The notes beneath the pieces are model-generated. The model saw nothing but the letters and a program-made list of their open reading frames with translations, ran no database searches and was not told the origin of the DNA. DNA of 64,000 nucleotides from Bathynomus jamesi (taxonomy: Eukaryota; Arthropoda; Malacostraca; Isopoda; Cirolanidae), in assembly GCA_023014485.1 (NCBI GenBank), contig JAJOZX010006141.1, positions 124,001-188,000 of the forward strand. Direction: 5' to 3'. Shown here piece after piece: positions 33,349 through 48,177 of this stretch (its first letter is position 1; every line of letters starts with the position of its first letter). The position numbers and the translations under genes are program-made.

Positions 33349-33768
33349 TGTAAAAATAAAATGAATGATCAATATTCATTTTTTACATAAGAACCAAAAT
33401 CGCTTAACGCGAGTTTGGATAGTAATTTTACTTGTGGCTTCCTATTCTTGATCGTGTCAAAATTCTACGATCTACCATACCATATGGTTTAGTCGTATCC
33501 ATTTTTATTTGTTATAGAAGTTAATTAATTAATTGTGATTGTCTTGCATCTCACCCTCGTCCCTAGATTATGCATGCACATTGCATATAACTCTGCCTCT
33601 AATTCGTTCTTGTAAATCTTCCTAATAATGATTTGTATTATGCATACAAAATTTAATAACTATGACGTCATAAAGTAACTTAATTCTCTTCACGTTTTCC
33701 ATACCTTGAACACTGAATCACGTGTTTAGTATTTGGACATCTTCCGTATTGAATGTATGGTAAATTCC

Positions 33769-33808
<40 letters not shown>

Positions 33809-34979
33809 GAAAAAAAGAAACTTCATTCTCTATACATCATTAGTTATGTTGTTTCCTACCTATTGTCTACTGATACCTATCAACCTATCAGTCCATATTT
33901 TACGCGTCTCTATATTACGCACACAACCCATTGGAGTATGTACATGTAAAATACGTCCACATATATTTTTTTTTATTATTATTTTTTTTAAGTGCGTTCA
34001 ACCTTCAAGGCGTTCATTAGGCTTACAGTAATTAAATGCTCAAATTCGGGAATCAGCAGAACCGAACGTTTCTAAGATAAACAACATCTTTCGCTCGGAT
34101 CCAAATCTATAACATATAATGTAATATAACATATTATGTTGTATATAAATTATCTTGTCATGTCTCATGTACTTGTGTTGTACTAATAACCATATAATAA
34201 TAACCATATATAATCTGACCATATAATCTGACCATAAATCTAACCATATAATCTAACCATATAATCTAACCATATATATATATATTAAAAAACACTGTAA
34301 GAATGGTAACGACGTAATGTACTTCAATGAAACTATAATGAATGTAATGACTTTATATATAATGTAAGAATGTACTTTAATCGAACTGTAAGGGACAATC
34401 ATAAGCGAATGGGAAGTAATCCATAATCGCAATCATAATTGTAAGAAACCCAAACAAAAATGATATCGCCTTCAGAAATGAAGACGTGGCAAAAAAAAAA
34501 GATAAGTTTTTATTTTTATTTATTTTTTTTATTTTTATTTGGAAACTCAAACACCTGATCGTGTTTAAAAGGGGAAACTTAACCTCCAACTGCCATCCCC
34601 AACATTCAGCATATTTTATACATGTATTTGTAAAATGAAGAACACTTCATTACGAGACTCTGCTTGGTCACTGCTAAGAGACTCCCCTGGTTAGCAGCCT
34701 CGCTGCGGGGAGGGAGGTCGAACCTCTACCCCTGTAAATTCAGAGCAGTACCTGTATATTTTTAAGAAGTAAATTTACAGTAAGAGAAACTTTTTATTTT
34801 CCCCCTCGAGTTGGGCTATCGTCAGAGGAACTTAGTAAAGTCGAAAAGTTATAAAGTATCAGAGAAAGAATTAGAAAATTATAGAAGAAAAGTATCAGAG
34901 AAATATCCGTTGCTTGCCTCCCTAACTAGAACCCCCTTCGAATCCGAACCGACAAAGGGCCATAAAGGGGGGGTTAACA
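33349..34979 (+). mobile_element. Element B LTR2, unit 3
   Basis: LTR2 markers present. Small deletions at 34570-34665 (AAAAGGGGAAAC, CATCCCCAAC) and in the minisatellite shorten it. Confidence 0.88.
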
Positions 34980-36176
34980 TGTATTCTTTTTACGTTTTAT
35001 TTTCTTTTATTATTTCACCTCTCGCAAGTTGTTTATTATTGCTGAGACGAAGGTTCGAATTCCGATTACGTCGTCAAAGCGAGCCTCTGAATTCGAATTC
35101 TTCCCTCTTGCCTCTGCTACCAATTTATAACGTTAAGATGTGATGTTATATTATTATAATATACCATATTGTTCCCTGCCAGGTTACTGGTTATTATCTA
35201 CTTAGGCACATAGTTATCCACGTTCTCATTACCTGTACTTACTACTTCTACCTAATTGTCATTCAAATTCCGTTACTTATGTGTTACGTTATCATTAATG
35301 TCCGTGTACTTTCAAATGAAAAGTACACCGTATTGTTTCTCCGCTTTCCTCATCGCTGGCTAATTAGACTTTCAAACTATAATAACCAACCATTCTTCTA
35401 ATAATATTTGACATAATTTGGCGTAATTATTGTTAACTATAATATATAACATTGTTGTTAATCCCCTGTAAATTATAGAATTAGTTTTTATTTTTATTTT
35501 TTTTTATTTTTAGTTAAAATCTTTCAAAACATCTGATCATGTGTTTAAAAAGGGGGGAAATTTAACCTTCAACTGTCCTCCCCCAAAACATTTAAGTTTA
35601 TTATACATATACTTGTAAAAATTACGACACTTCTTCATTAGACTTCTTCATTAGACTTCTTGATTAAGTCACTTCATATTAGCACCTCATTAGGACTCCT
35701 TTGTTAGCAGCCTCGCTGCGGGGAGGGGGTAGAGGCCCCTTGCCTCCTCAGTTTTTTAGATTCCGGCCTGAGCCATGGTCGAAAGAGGTCGAACCTCTAC
35801 CCTTGTAATTCAGAGCAGTACCTGTATTTTTTAAGAAGTAAATTACCGTAAGAGAAACTTTTATTTTTCCCTTCGACCCGTGCTCTCTTCAGAACTTAGT
35901 CAGAAAAGTCGATAATTTTAGTATCAGAGAAAGTATCAGAGTATTATAAAAAGAGGAGAATTAAAAATTGGCGACCCTTTGCCCAAATTAAGAGACAACC
36001 CAAGCACCATAGAAGATATTGGCATAACAGTCTGGCGAGTCTGTAGCCAAGAGTTTAACAGAGTGGCGACCGAAAAGAATTAGAATGTTATAGAAGACAT
36101 ATTCGTTGCTTGCCTCCTAACTAGAACCCACGTCGATCCGAACCGACTCCAGGGACATAGAAGAAGGAGGGTAACA
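34980..36176 (+). mobile_element. Element A LTR, 3' part, unit 3/4
   Basis: Copy of 11038-12244 with the same 396-bp absence and several 1-4 bp deletions. Confidence 0.87.
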
Positions 36177-39100
36177 AGTGACGACCCTGCACCAGGATAA
36201 AAAGATTATTTTAAGATTATTTTAAGATTATTTTAAGAGGAAGATTTTAACAAGAAGATTTTAAGAAGAGGCCACTCTTTGGCCAAGATAGAAATTACCC
36301 TGCATCAGGATAAAACCATTTGACCGGCGTGTCACGACTTCTAGTTCGTAACATCCACCCTTGAACCGGTGTGTCACGACTCCAAGTTCTCCACGCCTAG
36401 TTTTCATCCAAGAAGAAGTAGCCAGCAAGACGTCTTCAGGACACGTCTCTGAGGATTTCGCCTGTGGAAAATTTTGTTAAGTACAGAGTTGTTTTTTCAG
36501 TAATTTATAAACATTTGAAAAGTCACTATTATTAACAGTTAATAATGAGTATCAAACCAGAATTTAACACAAAACACAGTGAACACTTCAGACACCAGTG
36601 ATACATTTGTTTTTATTGAAACAGTAATTTTAAAAGAGAGTTAATTTCAAAGATTTAATTTCAAAGAGAGTTAATTTCAAGAGGGTTATTTTCACTGTTA
36701 TATTCAGTATAGAATAATTTTATTTTATGTATCTTCCCGTACATTAGAATGAAATATTGTTTACATTTTTTTTTATTTTTTGTTTCCAAATTTTTTTCAA
36801 TTACTGAATTGAATTGACTTGCAAATTAAGAAAGAGAGAGTTTATAGAGAGTTTATAGATTTAGAGAGATACTTGAAGTAATTTTGAAGTCATTTTTTTG
36901 AAATCATTTTTTGAAGTCAGTTTTTGAAGTCAGTTTTTGAAGACAGAAGGTTGCACCAAGAGGGTCAACCAAAACAGAGGTTAATCGTCTCCACTTGATA
37001 AAGATCGAGTGCAGTCATTTTCCATTTTCAGTTAATTTCAAGTTAGTTTAAGTTATAGAGATACTTGATTGTATTTCAAGTAAGTCGGTTGCACCAAGAG
37101 GGTCAACCCAAACAGAGGTTAATCGTCTCCACTTGAATTGAGATCAAGTGCAGTCATTTCCATTTTCAGTTAATTTCAAGTTAGTTTCAGAATACTTGAT
37201 AAGAGGTCAAGTCAGAAGGTTGCGCCAAGACGGGCAACCGCCCCAGAGATTTATAGAAATACTTGATAGAGTTCAAGTCAGAGAGTTTTATTTGAAGTCA
37301 GAGAGTTTTATTTGAAGTCAGGGAGTTTTATTTGAAGTCAGAGAGTTTTATTTGAAGTCAGAGAGTTTTATTTGAAGTCAGAGAGATTTATTCCAAGTCA
37401 GAGAGATTTATTCCAAGTCAGAGAGATTTATTCCAAGTCAGAGAGATTTATTCCAAGTCATTTTATTTCGAGTCCCAAGTCAGTTTTCAATGCAGTCAAT
37501 TGAATTCAACCTTTTTTTTGTTCAAGAGAATTTAATTGAACCTTTTTTTTGTTGAAAAAGAGAATTAAATTCAACCTGAATTGACCCGTTTGTCTTTAGT
37601 TTAACTTTTTTTTTGTTTGTGAGAAGGAAATTGACCGATTTGTCTTTTCTTTTTCATGCATTGTTACGTATATAAATATATAGTCATGTAATTTATTATT
37701 TGTAACAAAACCGTTTTTACAATTGTTTGTAATGACTTTGATAATCATTGTAATGTATACGTGATAATAATAGTTGTGTAATAATTAATTAATCGATCTT
37801 GTCCCAATGACTCCTTTTAAATTACTATGCTGAGGAACATGCCGTCCCTCCGTTTTGTTTCAACTTTTTTTTAATTTTTGTTCTAAGTAGTGTGACAAGC
37901 AATCTTTTTTTAAAGAGCAAAGTGCTCACGAAAGACTTATTGTCAAATTCAGACTTATATCCCCCGCTTAGTCACTCAATTCCCCCGAATGTAGTACTCC
38001 AAACTTTTTATTTTATTTTATTTTAACACCCCCAACCCCAGTTGAACCGTGTCAACCAGAGAAATGGTTCAACCATGGTTAATTCCTCTTTAGTACTATG
38101 GAACATAACCTCCATTTATGTTAAGTTGTGTTATTTTATTTTTAAGAATACTACAGTATATGGCTATGAATTTTAGTAGTCGAAATTAATTGTGTGTCAA
38201 AATTCAATTTTAAAACCGTGAGATCTACTTTCATTAACTGTAAGGTCCTCTAAGTTCGTTTTTTTAATTACCTTATACGTGTAACTGATTAATTATGTAA
38301 AATCTATAATCCTAATTGAATTTTATTACTTTTGACACATTCGAATTCATTTACGTTCCGTCCCTCCAGTCACTTTTGCATTAAAACTCGTATGCAAACA
38401 TCATCATAATAATACATCATAATTATTGCTTACTATATATAAATTCTCGCTCATGCATTTATACAGTTAATTTAACAATCCTCTCAGCTAATCTGTGTCT
38501 CGAAATATAAAATACACACTTTGTACCCAATAAACATAAATACACCTTTGACCACAGGTCTATACATCATCCACTACGTAATTCGATTTGTACCTACAAC
38601 AGTCAATAAAAATGCATGTATGCACACTATATATACTATATACATACAAACCTTATGCTAAAATCATTGAATATTCAGTTACTTGAACAATCCTATCAGC
38701 TAATCTGTCCCTCGAAATTGTAAAATACACACTTTGCACCTAATACACCCAAATACACACTAGACCACAGGTCTATACATCATCCATTACATAATTCGAT
38801 TTTTTACCTACAATAGTCAATAAAATTAGTTTATCAATTGTACTATCATGGAAGCCTCGAAAAATCCATGAACTTTAAAATTTATGTTTTTCCCTTTTAC
38901 CTATTCATTATGAATGTAATTTATCCCACAGAAAAAAATAAAATTTGGTAAAAAATTTTAACCATATCATTGTTTGTCTAACTTAATTGTTTGTCTAAAA
39001 TTAAAGTTTTAATCTTTGAATTTTTATATTTTATAATAGCCCTCTAAGCGAGTGTCATGTTAAAAATTTGGATACTCTGCATTGTACTCAACTACCTGAA

Positions 39101-39242
39101 CTCGTTCTGTATAAAACTTGTATTGTAAAAAAGAATGTCGTCATCTAACTTGAATTACTTACGATGTTATTTTCTCAATTGTATTATATTGTATTAATTG
39201 TATTATATTATTGTATTAATACCATTTTAGGGGGGGAAATAC
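36177..39242 (+). mobile_element. Element A internal region, unit 4
   Basis: Copy of 240-3304 (3066 bp), non-coding, TGACGACC PBS form at 36179. Confidence 0.85.
37278..37457 (+). repeat. 20-bp tandem repeat, 9 copies (A unit 4)
   Basis: Same five-plus-four arrangement as unit 1, exactly 180 bp. Confidence 0.95.
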
Positions 39243-39850
39243 TGTAAAAAGTGAGCAATGAACAATTCCTACACCATCATTATATGGATTCATTGTCTTC
39301 ATGCAGTACTTATGTTCTTATAGTTTTATTTTGAATGTTCATTTTTACATAAGAAACCAAAAATCGCCTAAGCGAGTTTTGGATAGAATTTCGATTTATA
39401 CTTTATTCATTACTGTATTTCTCTAATTCATCTTTTCTAATAATGACTTATACACTATGACGTCACAAAATAACTTTGTTCTCTTTACGTTTCCCATACT
39501 TTGTACACTGAATCACGTTCTTAGTATTTGGACATCTTCCGTATTCAATGTATGGTAAATTATTTAGTAATAATGTTGTGGTGTTATGTAGTATAAATAT
39601 CATTATTTAACCATACTCATTATTCAACCATACTCATTCTTACATTCATGTTCTTTCTTGACCGCTATCCTTTATTAATTTTATTACTTATTCATTCATC
39701 TACCTATTGTCTACTTATGCCCTATCAACTTATCAGTCTATGTTTACTCGTGTCTATATTACGCACACAACCTATTGTGTGACGAATGATATGTGTACAC
39801 TACTGTGTGCAGCGTACATGTCTATTGACGATCATGATTACGTACATGTA
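39243..39850 (+). mobile_element. Element A LTR, 5' part, unit 4
   Basis: Copy of 3305-3913, ending in the TGTA duplication (39847-39850). Confidence 0.88.
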
Positions 39851-40270
39851 TTTAAAAATGAAATGAATGATCAATATTCATTTTTTACATAAGAACCAAA
39901 ATCGCTTAACGCGAGTTTGGATAGTAATTTTACTTGTGGCTTCCTATTCTTGATCGTGTCAAAACCCTACGATCTACCATACCATATGGTTTAGTCGTAT
40001 CCATTTTTATTTGTTATAGAAGTTAATTAATTAATTGTGATTGTCTTGCATCTCACCCTCGTCCCTAGATTATGCATACACATTGCATATAACTCTGCTT
40101 CTAATTCGTTCTTGTCTATCTTCCTAATAATGATTTGTATTATACATACAAAATTTAATAACTATGACGTCATAAAATAACTTAATTCTCTTCACGTTTT
40201 CCATACCTTGAACACTGAATCACGTGTTTAGTATTTGGACATCTTCCGTATTGAATGTATGGTAAATTCC

Positions 40271-40307
<37 letters not shown>

Positions 40308-41499
40308 GAAAAAAAAAGAAACTTCATTCTCTATACATCATTAGTTATGTTGTTTCCTACCTATTGTCTACTGATACCTATCAACCTATCAGTCCATATT
40401 TTACGCGTCTCTATATTACGCACACAACCCATTGGATTATGTACATGTAAAATACGTCCACATATATTTTTTTTTATTATTATTTTTTTAAGTGCGTTCA
40501 ACCTTCAAGGCGTTCATTAGGCTTACAGTAATTAAATGCTCAAATTCGCGAATCAGCAGAACCGAACGTTTCTAAGATAAACAACATCTTTCGCTCGGAT
40601 CCAAATCTATAACATATAATGTAATATAACATATTATGTTGTATATAAATTATCATGTCATGTCTCATGTACTTGTGTTGTACTAATAACCATATATATA
40701 ATAACCATATATAATCTGACCATATAATCTGACCATATAATCTAACCATATAATCTAACCATATAATCTAACCATATAATCTAACCATATATATATATAT
40801 AAAAACACTGTAAGAATGGTAACGACGTAATGTACTTCAATGAAACTATAATTGAATGTAATGACTTTATATAATGTAAGAATGTACTTTAATCGAACTG
40901 TAAGGGACAATCATAAGCGAATGGGAAGTAATCCATAATCGCAATCATAATTGTAATAAACCCAAACAAAAATGATATCGCCTTCAGAAATGAAGACGTG
41001 GCAAAAAAAAATAAGATGTTTTTATTTTATTTATTTTTTTTATTTTTATTTGGAAACTTTCAAACACCTGATCGTGTTTAAAAGGGGGGAAACTTAACCT
41101 CCAACTGCCATCCCCCAACATTCAGGCATATTTTATACATGTATTTGTAAAATGAAGAACACTTCATTACGAGACTCTGCCTTGGTCACTGCTAAGAGAC
41201 TCCCCTGGTTAGCAGCCTCGCTGCGGGGAGGGAGGTCGAACCTCTACCCCTGTAAATTCAGAGCAGTACCTGTATATTTTTAAGAAGTAAATTTACAGTA
41301 AGAGAAACTTTTTATTTTCCCCCTCGAGTTGGGCTATCGTCAGAGGAACTTAGTAAAGTCGAAAAGTTATAAAGTATCAGAGAAAGAATTAGAAAATTAT
41401 AGAAGAAAAGTATCAGAAGAAATATCCGTTGCTTGCCTCCCTAACTAGAACCCCCTTCGAATCCGAACCGACAAAGGGCCATAAAGGGGGGGGTTAACA
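39851..41499 (+). mobile_element. Element B LTR1, unit 4
   Basis: TTTAAAAATG start, TTAACA end, LTR1 markers. Confidence 0.9.
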
Positions 41500-41968
41500 G
41501 CTGGCGACCCTTACCAGGATAAGAAGAAGATTTATAAAAGAAGATTTATAAAAGAAGAAGATTTATAAAAGAAGATTTATAAAAGAAGAAGATTTATAAA
41601 AGAAGAAGATTTATAAAAGAAGACTTATAAAAGAAGATTTATAAAAGAAGATTTATCAGGATAAAACCATTTGACCGGCGTGTCACGACTTCTAGTTCGT
41701 AACATCCACCCTTGACCGGTGTGTCACGACTCCAAGTTCTTCACGCCTAGTTTTCATCCAAGAAGAAGTAGCCAACAAGACGTCTTCAGGACACGTCTCA
41801 AGGATTTCCCCATAGAAAATTTTGTTAAGTACATTTTGTTTTCTTAAGTAATTTATAAACACTTGAAAAGTCAGTATTATTAACAGTTAATAATGAGTAT
41901 TAAGTCAGAATTTACAAGAAACACAGTGAACACTTCAGACACTAGTGATACATTTTCCTTAGTGTAAC

Positions 41969-42365
41969 AGAGAGTTAATTGTAACAGAGTTAATTGTAAC
42001 AGAGAGTTAATTGTAACAGAGTTAATTTCAAAAGAGAGTTAATTGTAACAGAGTTAATTTCAAGAGAGAGTTAATTTCAAGAGAGAGTTAATTTCAAGAG
42101 AGAGTTAATTTCAAGAGAGAGTTAATTTCAAGAGAGAGTTAATTTCAAGAGAGAGTTAATTTCAAGAGAGAGTTAATTTCAAGAGAGAGTTAATTTCAAG
42201 AGAGAGTTAATTTCAAGAGAGAGAGAATTTCAAGAGAGAGTTAATTTCAAGAGAGAGTTAATTTCAAGAGAGAGTTAATTTCAAAGGGGAGTTAATTTCA
42301 AAAGAGAGTTAATTTCAAAAGAGAGTTAATTTCAAAAGAGAGTTAATTTCAAAAGAGAGTTAATT
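41969..42365 (+). repeat. 17-bp VNTR, B unit 4 (397 bp)
   Basis: The longest array, one repeat more than unit 1. One unit reads AGAGAGAGAATTTC instead of AGAGAGTTAATTTC. Confidence 0.95.
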
Positions 42366-42957
42366 GCAGTTATTTTCACTGTTATATTCAGTATAGAATA
42401 ATTTTATTTTATGTATCAAACATAATAGTATCGTACCTTCGTGTACATTAGAGTGAAATGTCGTTTACACTTTATATTTTTGTTTGCAAATTTTTTTCAA
42501 TTACGGAATTGAATTGACTTGCAAATTAAGAGAGAGTGTGTTTATAGAGAGTTTATAGATTTAGAGAGATATTTGAAGTCAGTTTTAGTTGCAAAGAAGT
42601 TGCAAAGAAGTTCTGAAGTCAGTTTTAGTTGCAAAGAAGTTGCAAAGAAGTTTTGAAGTCAGTTTTAGTTGCAAGTCAGTTTTAAAGTCAGTTTTCGTTG
42701 CAAATAAGTTGCAAGTCAGTTTTGAAGTCAGTTTTCGTTGCAAATAAGTTGCAAATCAGTTTTCAGTTGGTTGCATCCAAAAGGGACAACCAAACCCCAG
42801 AGATTTATAAAGATACTCGAAGTAGTTTCGGGTCAGTTTTATTTGCAAATAAGTTGCAAATCAGTTTCCAGTTGGTTGCATCCAAAAGGGATAACCAAAC
42901 CCCAGAGATTTATAAAGATACTTGACAAGCGTTCAAGTTAGATAGTTAAGTTTCAAG

Positions 42958-43481
42958 AAATACTTGACAAGAGGTCAAGTCAGAAGGTTGCGCCAAAAGG
43001 TACAACCGCCCCAGAGATTTATAGAAATACTTGACAAGAGGTCAAGTCAGAAGGTTGCGCCAAGATGGACAACCGCCCCAGAGATTTATAAAATACTTGA
43101 CAAGAGGTCAAGTCAGAAGGTTGCGCCAAGATGGACAACCGCCCCAGAGATTTATAGAAATACTTGACAAGAGGTCAAGTCAGAAGGTCGCGCCAAAAGG
43201 GACAACCGCCCCAGAGATTTATAGAAATACTTGATAAGAGGTCAAGTCAGAAGGTTGCGCCAAAAGGGACAACCGCCCCAGAGATTTGTAGAAATACTTG
43301 ATAAGAGGTCAAGTCAGAAGGTTGCGCCAAAAGGGACAACCGCCCCAGAGATTTATAGAAATACTTGATAAGAGGTCAAGTCAATAGGTTGCGCCAAAAG
43401 GGACAACCGCCCCAGAGATATATAGAAATACTTGATAAGAGGTCAAGTCAATAGGTTGCATCCAAGAGGGACAACCGCCCC
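42958..43481 (+). repeat. 67-bp double-hairpin array, B unit 4
   Basis: Eight copies. Shares with unit 1 the 1-base shorter unit (TTATAAAATAC), unlike units 2 and 3. Confidence 0.93.
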
Positions 43482-45344
43482 AGTTTTGAAGAAGCCAGTT
43501 TTTAAGAAGTCAGTTTTTAAGTCCCAAGTCATTTCAATGCAGTCAATTGAATTCAACTTTTTCTTTGTAAGTTAAGAGAATTTAATTTAAGAAAATGTAA
43601 TTTAAGAATTTAATTCAACCTTTTTTTGTGTTGTAAAGAGAACCTTTCTTTGTTTTGTTGTAAGAGGGAAATGGACCGATTTGTCTTTTCTTTTTTATGC
43701 CATTGTTGCGTATAAAAATATATAGGTAAAATGACATATTTTATTGTTGGCAACCAAAACCGTTTTTACAAATGTTGGTAACGAGTTTTATAATTATTGC
43801 GATTATATGATGACAGAAATAGTGTAATAATTAATCGCTCATGTACCTAATTTATCTTGCTCTGTATGGTCGGGAAATTTACCCGTAGGACCGCACACCC
43901 TAAATTTCAGTTGTGTTTATTCTTTTTTGTCATTTAATTTTAATAAAACTTCTACACAATAAAACATATGTATTTATCATATGCAAACAAGTTTTCAGAC
44001 TAAAATATCAAATAATTCAAATTCTATCAACATTCAACGAAAGAGTATGATTTTTCTACTTAACATGCAAAAAAATTATTAAACCTTTTTAATATTTTTT
44101 TTAGTATATAAAAAAATAATTTTTTATGTAAAATTTACCTGAAATTATTAAAAGAAAAGATTGTTCGAAATGCTTTCCTTCCATTTCAATAACACTTTTT
44201 ATTCTTGGCCGAAACTCATCTAAGGTTCGATTTACTTTTATTTTTAATAATATTATAAAATTATGTTTAGCTCATTAAAATGCATAAATTGATTTATATT
44301 TTTAATTTGTATTCTTAACTTTCTTAATTCAATTATCGTACCGATACTTCTGGTTAATGTTTATATAGTTCATATATAGCTAGGAATGTTACTAGTCGAA
44401 TTTAAATCCATCTTCAAAAATTCAATTTTTAAACCGTGAGATTTACTTTCATCAATTGTAAGTCCTCTAAGTACATTTCTTTTTATTACCTTAATACGTG
44501 TAACTGATTTAATTAAATACTTAAATCCTACCTTAAACTTAAAGGATTTTATGATAATAATGATAATAATAACAACAATACTTGACTCAAAAGATTTTAT
44601 TACCCTAAAACCCATCTTAAATTATTATACATTATTTTTAAACTTTGTTAATTCAAAAACCTTCCAAATCTCTACACATACACACGCATGTATGCACACT
44701 ATATATACTATATATACAAACCTTATTCTAAAATCATTCGATATCACAAACTATTTCATAGCGTGTAGGTGCTAACTCTGCTATTTATATAGTCCTAAGC
44801 CTTTTTGCTTACTATATATAAATTTTTGCTTAGGCATTTATTCAGTTAACTTAAGAATCTCCGCGTCTGTCCCTCAAAGTTATGATACACACTTTGTATC
44901 TAATACACACAAATACACACTAGACCACAGGTCTATACATCATCCATTACGTAATTCGATTTTTTACCTACAATAGTCAATAAAATTAGTTATAGACTGC
45001 ACGATCAGGGTAACTTTGGAAAATAATTTATATTTTTTTCCTTTTACCTACTATTCATTATGTACATAATTTTTTCCCACAGAAAAATAAAAATTTTGTA
45101 AAAAAAAATTTAACAATATCATTCTTTGTCTAGCGTAATTGTTTGTCTAAAATTGAAGTATTAATCTTTGAATTTTTTATATTATATAATAACTCACTTG
45201 CTCTGTATAAAATTTGTAATGTAAAGAAAAAATTCGTCATCTAACTTGAAGTAGTTAGGATGTTATTTTCTCATTTGTATTGTATTAATGGTACCCTATT
45301 AGATTATTGTATAAATATCGTTTTTTTTTAAAAGGGGAGAGCAA

Positions 45345-45764
45345 TGTAAAAATAAAATGAATGATCAATATTCATTTTTTACATAAGAACCAAAATCGCT
45401 TAACGCGAGTTTGGATAGTAATTTTACTTGTGGCTTCCTATTCTTGATCGTGTCAAAATTCTACGATCTACCATACCATATGGTTTAGTCGTATCCATTT
45501 TTATTTGTTATAGAAGTTAATTAATTAATTGTGATTGTCTTGCATCTCACCCTCGTCCCTAGATTATGCATGCACATTGCATATAACTCTGCCTCTAATT
45601 CGTTCTTGTAAATCTTCCTAATAATGATTTGTATTATGCATACAAAATTTAATAACTATGACGTCATAAAGTAACTTAATTCTCTTCACGTTTTCCATAC
45701 CTTGAACACTGAATCACGTGTTTAGTATTTGGACATCTTCCGTATTGAATGTATGGTAAATTCC

Positions 45765-45804
<40 letters not shown>

Positions 45805-46970
45805 GAAAAAAAAGAAACTTCATTCTCTATACATCATTAGTTATGTTGTTTCCTACCTATTGTCTACTGATACCTATCAACCTATCAGTCCATATTTTAC
45901 GCGTCTCTATATTACGCACACAACCCATTGGAGTATGTACATGTAAAATACGTCCACATATATTTTTTTTTTATTATTTTTTTTTAAGTGCGTTCAACCT
46001 TCAAGGCGTTCATTAGGCTTACAGTAATTAAATGCTCAAATTCGGGAATCAGCAGAACCGAACGTTTCTAAGATAAACAACATCTTTCGCTCGGATCCAA
46101 ATCTATAACATATAATGTAATATAACATATTATGTTGTATATAAATTATCTTGTCATGTCTCATACTTGTGTTGTACTAATAACCATATATATAATAACC
46201 ATATAATAATTGACCATATAATCTGACCATATAATCTAACCATATAATCTAACCATATATATATATATATATAAAAACACTGTAAGAATGGTAACGACGT
46301 AATGTACTTCAATGAAACTATAATTGAATGTAATGACTTTATATATAATGTAAGAATGTACTTTAATCGAACTGTAAGGGACAATCATAAGCGAATGGGA
46401 AGTAATCCATAATCGCAATCATAATTGTAAGAAACCCAAACAAAAATGATATCGCCTTCAGAAATGAAGACGTGGCAAAAAAAAAAGATAAGTTTTTATT
46501 TTTATTTATTTTTTTATTTTTATTTGGAAACTCAAACACCTGATCGTGTTTAAAAGGGGGGAAACTTAACCTCCAACTGCCATCCCCCAACATTCAGGCA
46601 TATTTTATACATGTATTTGTAAAATGAAGAACACTTCATTACGAGACTCTGCCTTGGTCACTGCTAAGAGACTCCCCTGGTTAGCAGCCTCGCTGCGGGG
46701 AGGGAGGTCGAACCTCTACCCCTGTAAATTCAGAGCAGTACCTGTATATTTTTAAGAAGTAAATTTACAGTAAGAGAAACTTTTTATTTTCCCCCTCGAG
46801 TTGGGCTATCGTCAGAGGAACTTAGTAAAGTCGAAAAGTTATAAAGTATCAGAGAAAGAATTAGAAAATTATAGAAGAAAAGTATCAGAAGAAATATCCG
46901 TTGCTTGCCTCCCTAACTAGAACCCCCTTCGAATCCGAACCGACAAAGGGCCATAAAGGGGGGGTTAACA
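45345..46970 (+). mobile_element. Element B LTR2, unit 4
   Basis: LTR2 markers present. The minisatellite is shorter and partly altered (46183-46275). Confidence 0.89.
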
Positions 46971-48177
46971 TGTATTCTTTCTTTTTACGTTTTATTTTCT
47001 TTTATTATTTCACCTCTCGCAAGTTGTTTATTATTGCTGAGACGAAGGTTCGAATTCCGATTACGTCGTCAAAAGCGAGCCTCTGAATTCGAATTCTTCC
47101 CTCTTGCCTCTGCTACCAATTTATAACGTTAAGATGTGATGTTATATTATTATAATATACCATATTGTTCCCTGCCAGGTTACTGGTTATTATCTACTTA
47201 GGCACATAGTTATCCACGTTCTCATTACCTGTACTTACTACTTCTACCTAATTGTCATTCAAATTCCGTTACTTATGTGTTACGTTATCATTAATGTCCG
47301 TGTACTTTCAAATGAAAAGTACACCGTATTGTTTCTCCGCTTTCCTCATCGCTGGCTAATTAGACTTTCAAACTATAATAACCAACCATTCTTCTAATAA
47401 TATTTGACATAATTTGGCGTAATTATTGTTAACTATAAATATATAACATTGTGTTAATCCCCTGTAAATTATAGAATTAGTTTTTATTTTATTTTTTTTT
47501 TTTTTTTTTTTAGTTAAAATCTTTCAAAACATCTGATCATGTGTTTAAAAAGGGGGGAAATTTAACCTTCAACTGTCCTCCCCCAAAACATTTAAGTTTA
47601 TAATACATATACTTGTAAAAATTACGACACTTCTTCATTAGACTTCTTCATTAGACTTCTTGATTAAGTCACTTCATATTAGCACCTCATTAGGACTCCT
47701 TTGTTAGCAGCCTCGCTGCGGGGAGGGGGTAGAGGCCCCTTGCCTCCTCAGTCTTTTTTAGATTCCGGCCTGAGCCATGGTCGAAAGAGGTCGAACCTCT
47801 ACCCTTGTAATTCAGAGCAGTACCTGTATATTTTTAAGAAGTAAATTACCGTAAGAGAAACTTTTTATTTTTCCCTTCGACCCGTGCTCTCTTCAGAACT
47901 TAGTCAGAAAAGTCGATAATTTTAGTATCAGAGAAAGTATCAGAGTATAAAAAGAGGAGAATTAAAAATTGGCGACCCTTTGCCCAAATTAAGAGACAAC
48001 CCAAGCACCATAGAAGATATTGGCATAACAGTCTGGCGAGTCTGTAGCCAAGAGTTTAACAGAGTGGCGACCGAAAAGAATTAGAATGTTATAGAAGACA
48101 TATTCGTTGCTTGCCTCCTAACTAGAACCCACGTCGATCCGAACCGACTCCAGGGACATAGAAGAAGGAGGGTAACA
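46971..48177 (+). mobile_element. Element A LTR, 3' part, unit 4/boundary
   Basis: Copy of 11038-12244 lacking the 396-bp segment. The last A LTR of the 12-kb type, with an extra TTTC near the start. Confidence 0.88.

Larger units (their letters stand above)
27909..34979 (+). mobile_element. Nested element B, unit 3
   Basis: LTR1 27909-29569, PBS 29572, interior 29570-33348, LTR2 33349-34979, then TGTA. The shortest B copy (7071 bp), mainly through a shorter 17-bp VNTR and local deletions. Confidence 0.9.
23988..35937 (+). repeat. 12-kb unit 3
   Basis: Same order: A internal 24226-27294, A LTR 5' part 27295-27908, B element 27909-34979, A LTR 3' part 34980-36176. This copy has more small indels than the others, especially around 27715-27810, 28610-28860 and 34555-34665. 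Confidence 0.92.
39851..46970 (+). mobile_element. Nested element B, unit 4
   Basis: LTR1 39851-41499, PBS 41502, interior 41500-45344, LTR2 45345-46970, then TGTA. The 17-bp VNTR is the longest of the four. Confidence 0.9.
35938..47941 (+). repeat. 12-kb unit 4
   Basis: Same order: A internal 36177-39242, A LTR 5' part 39243-39850, B element 39851-46970, A LTR 3' part 46971-48177. It is the last unit carrying the nested B element. Confidence 0.93.

Noticed and set aside
34811..35143. Longest open frame (110 codons, + strand)
   Set aside because: It starts in the B LTR, crosses the B/A insertion junction and is open only because of single-base deletions in unit 3; the other units are interrupted. 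No domain is recognisable.
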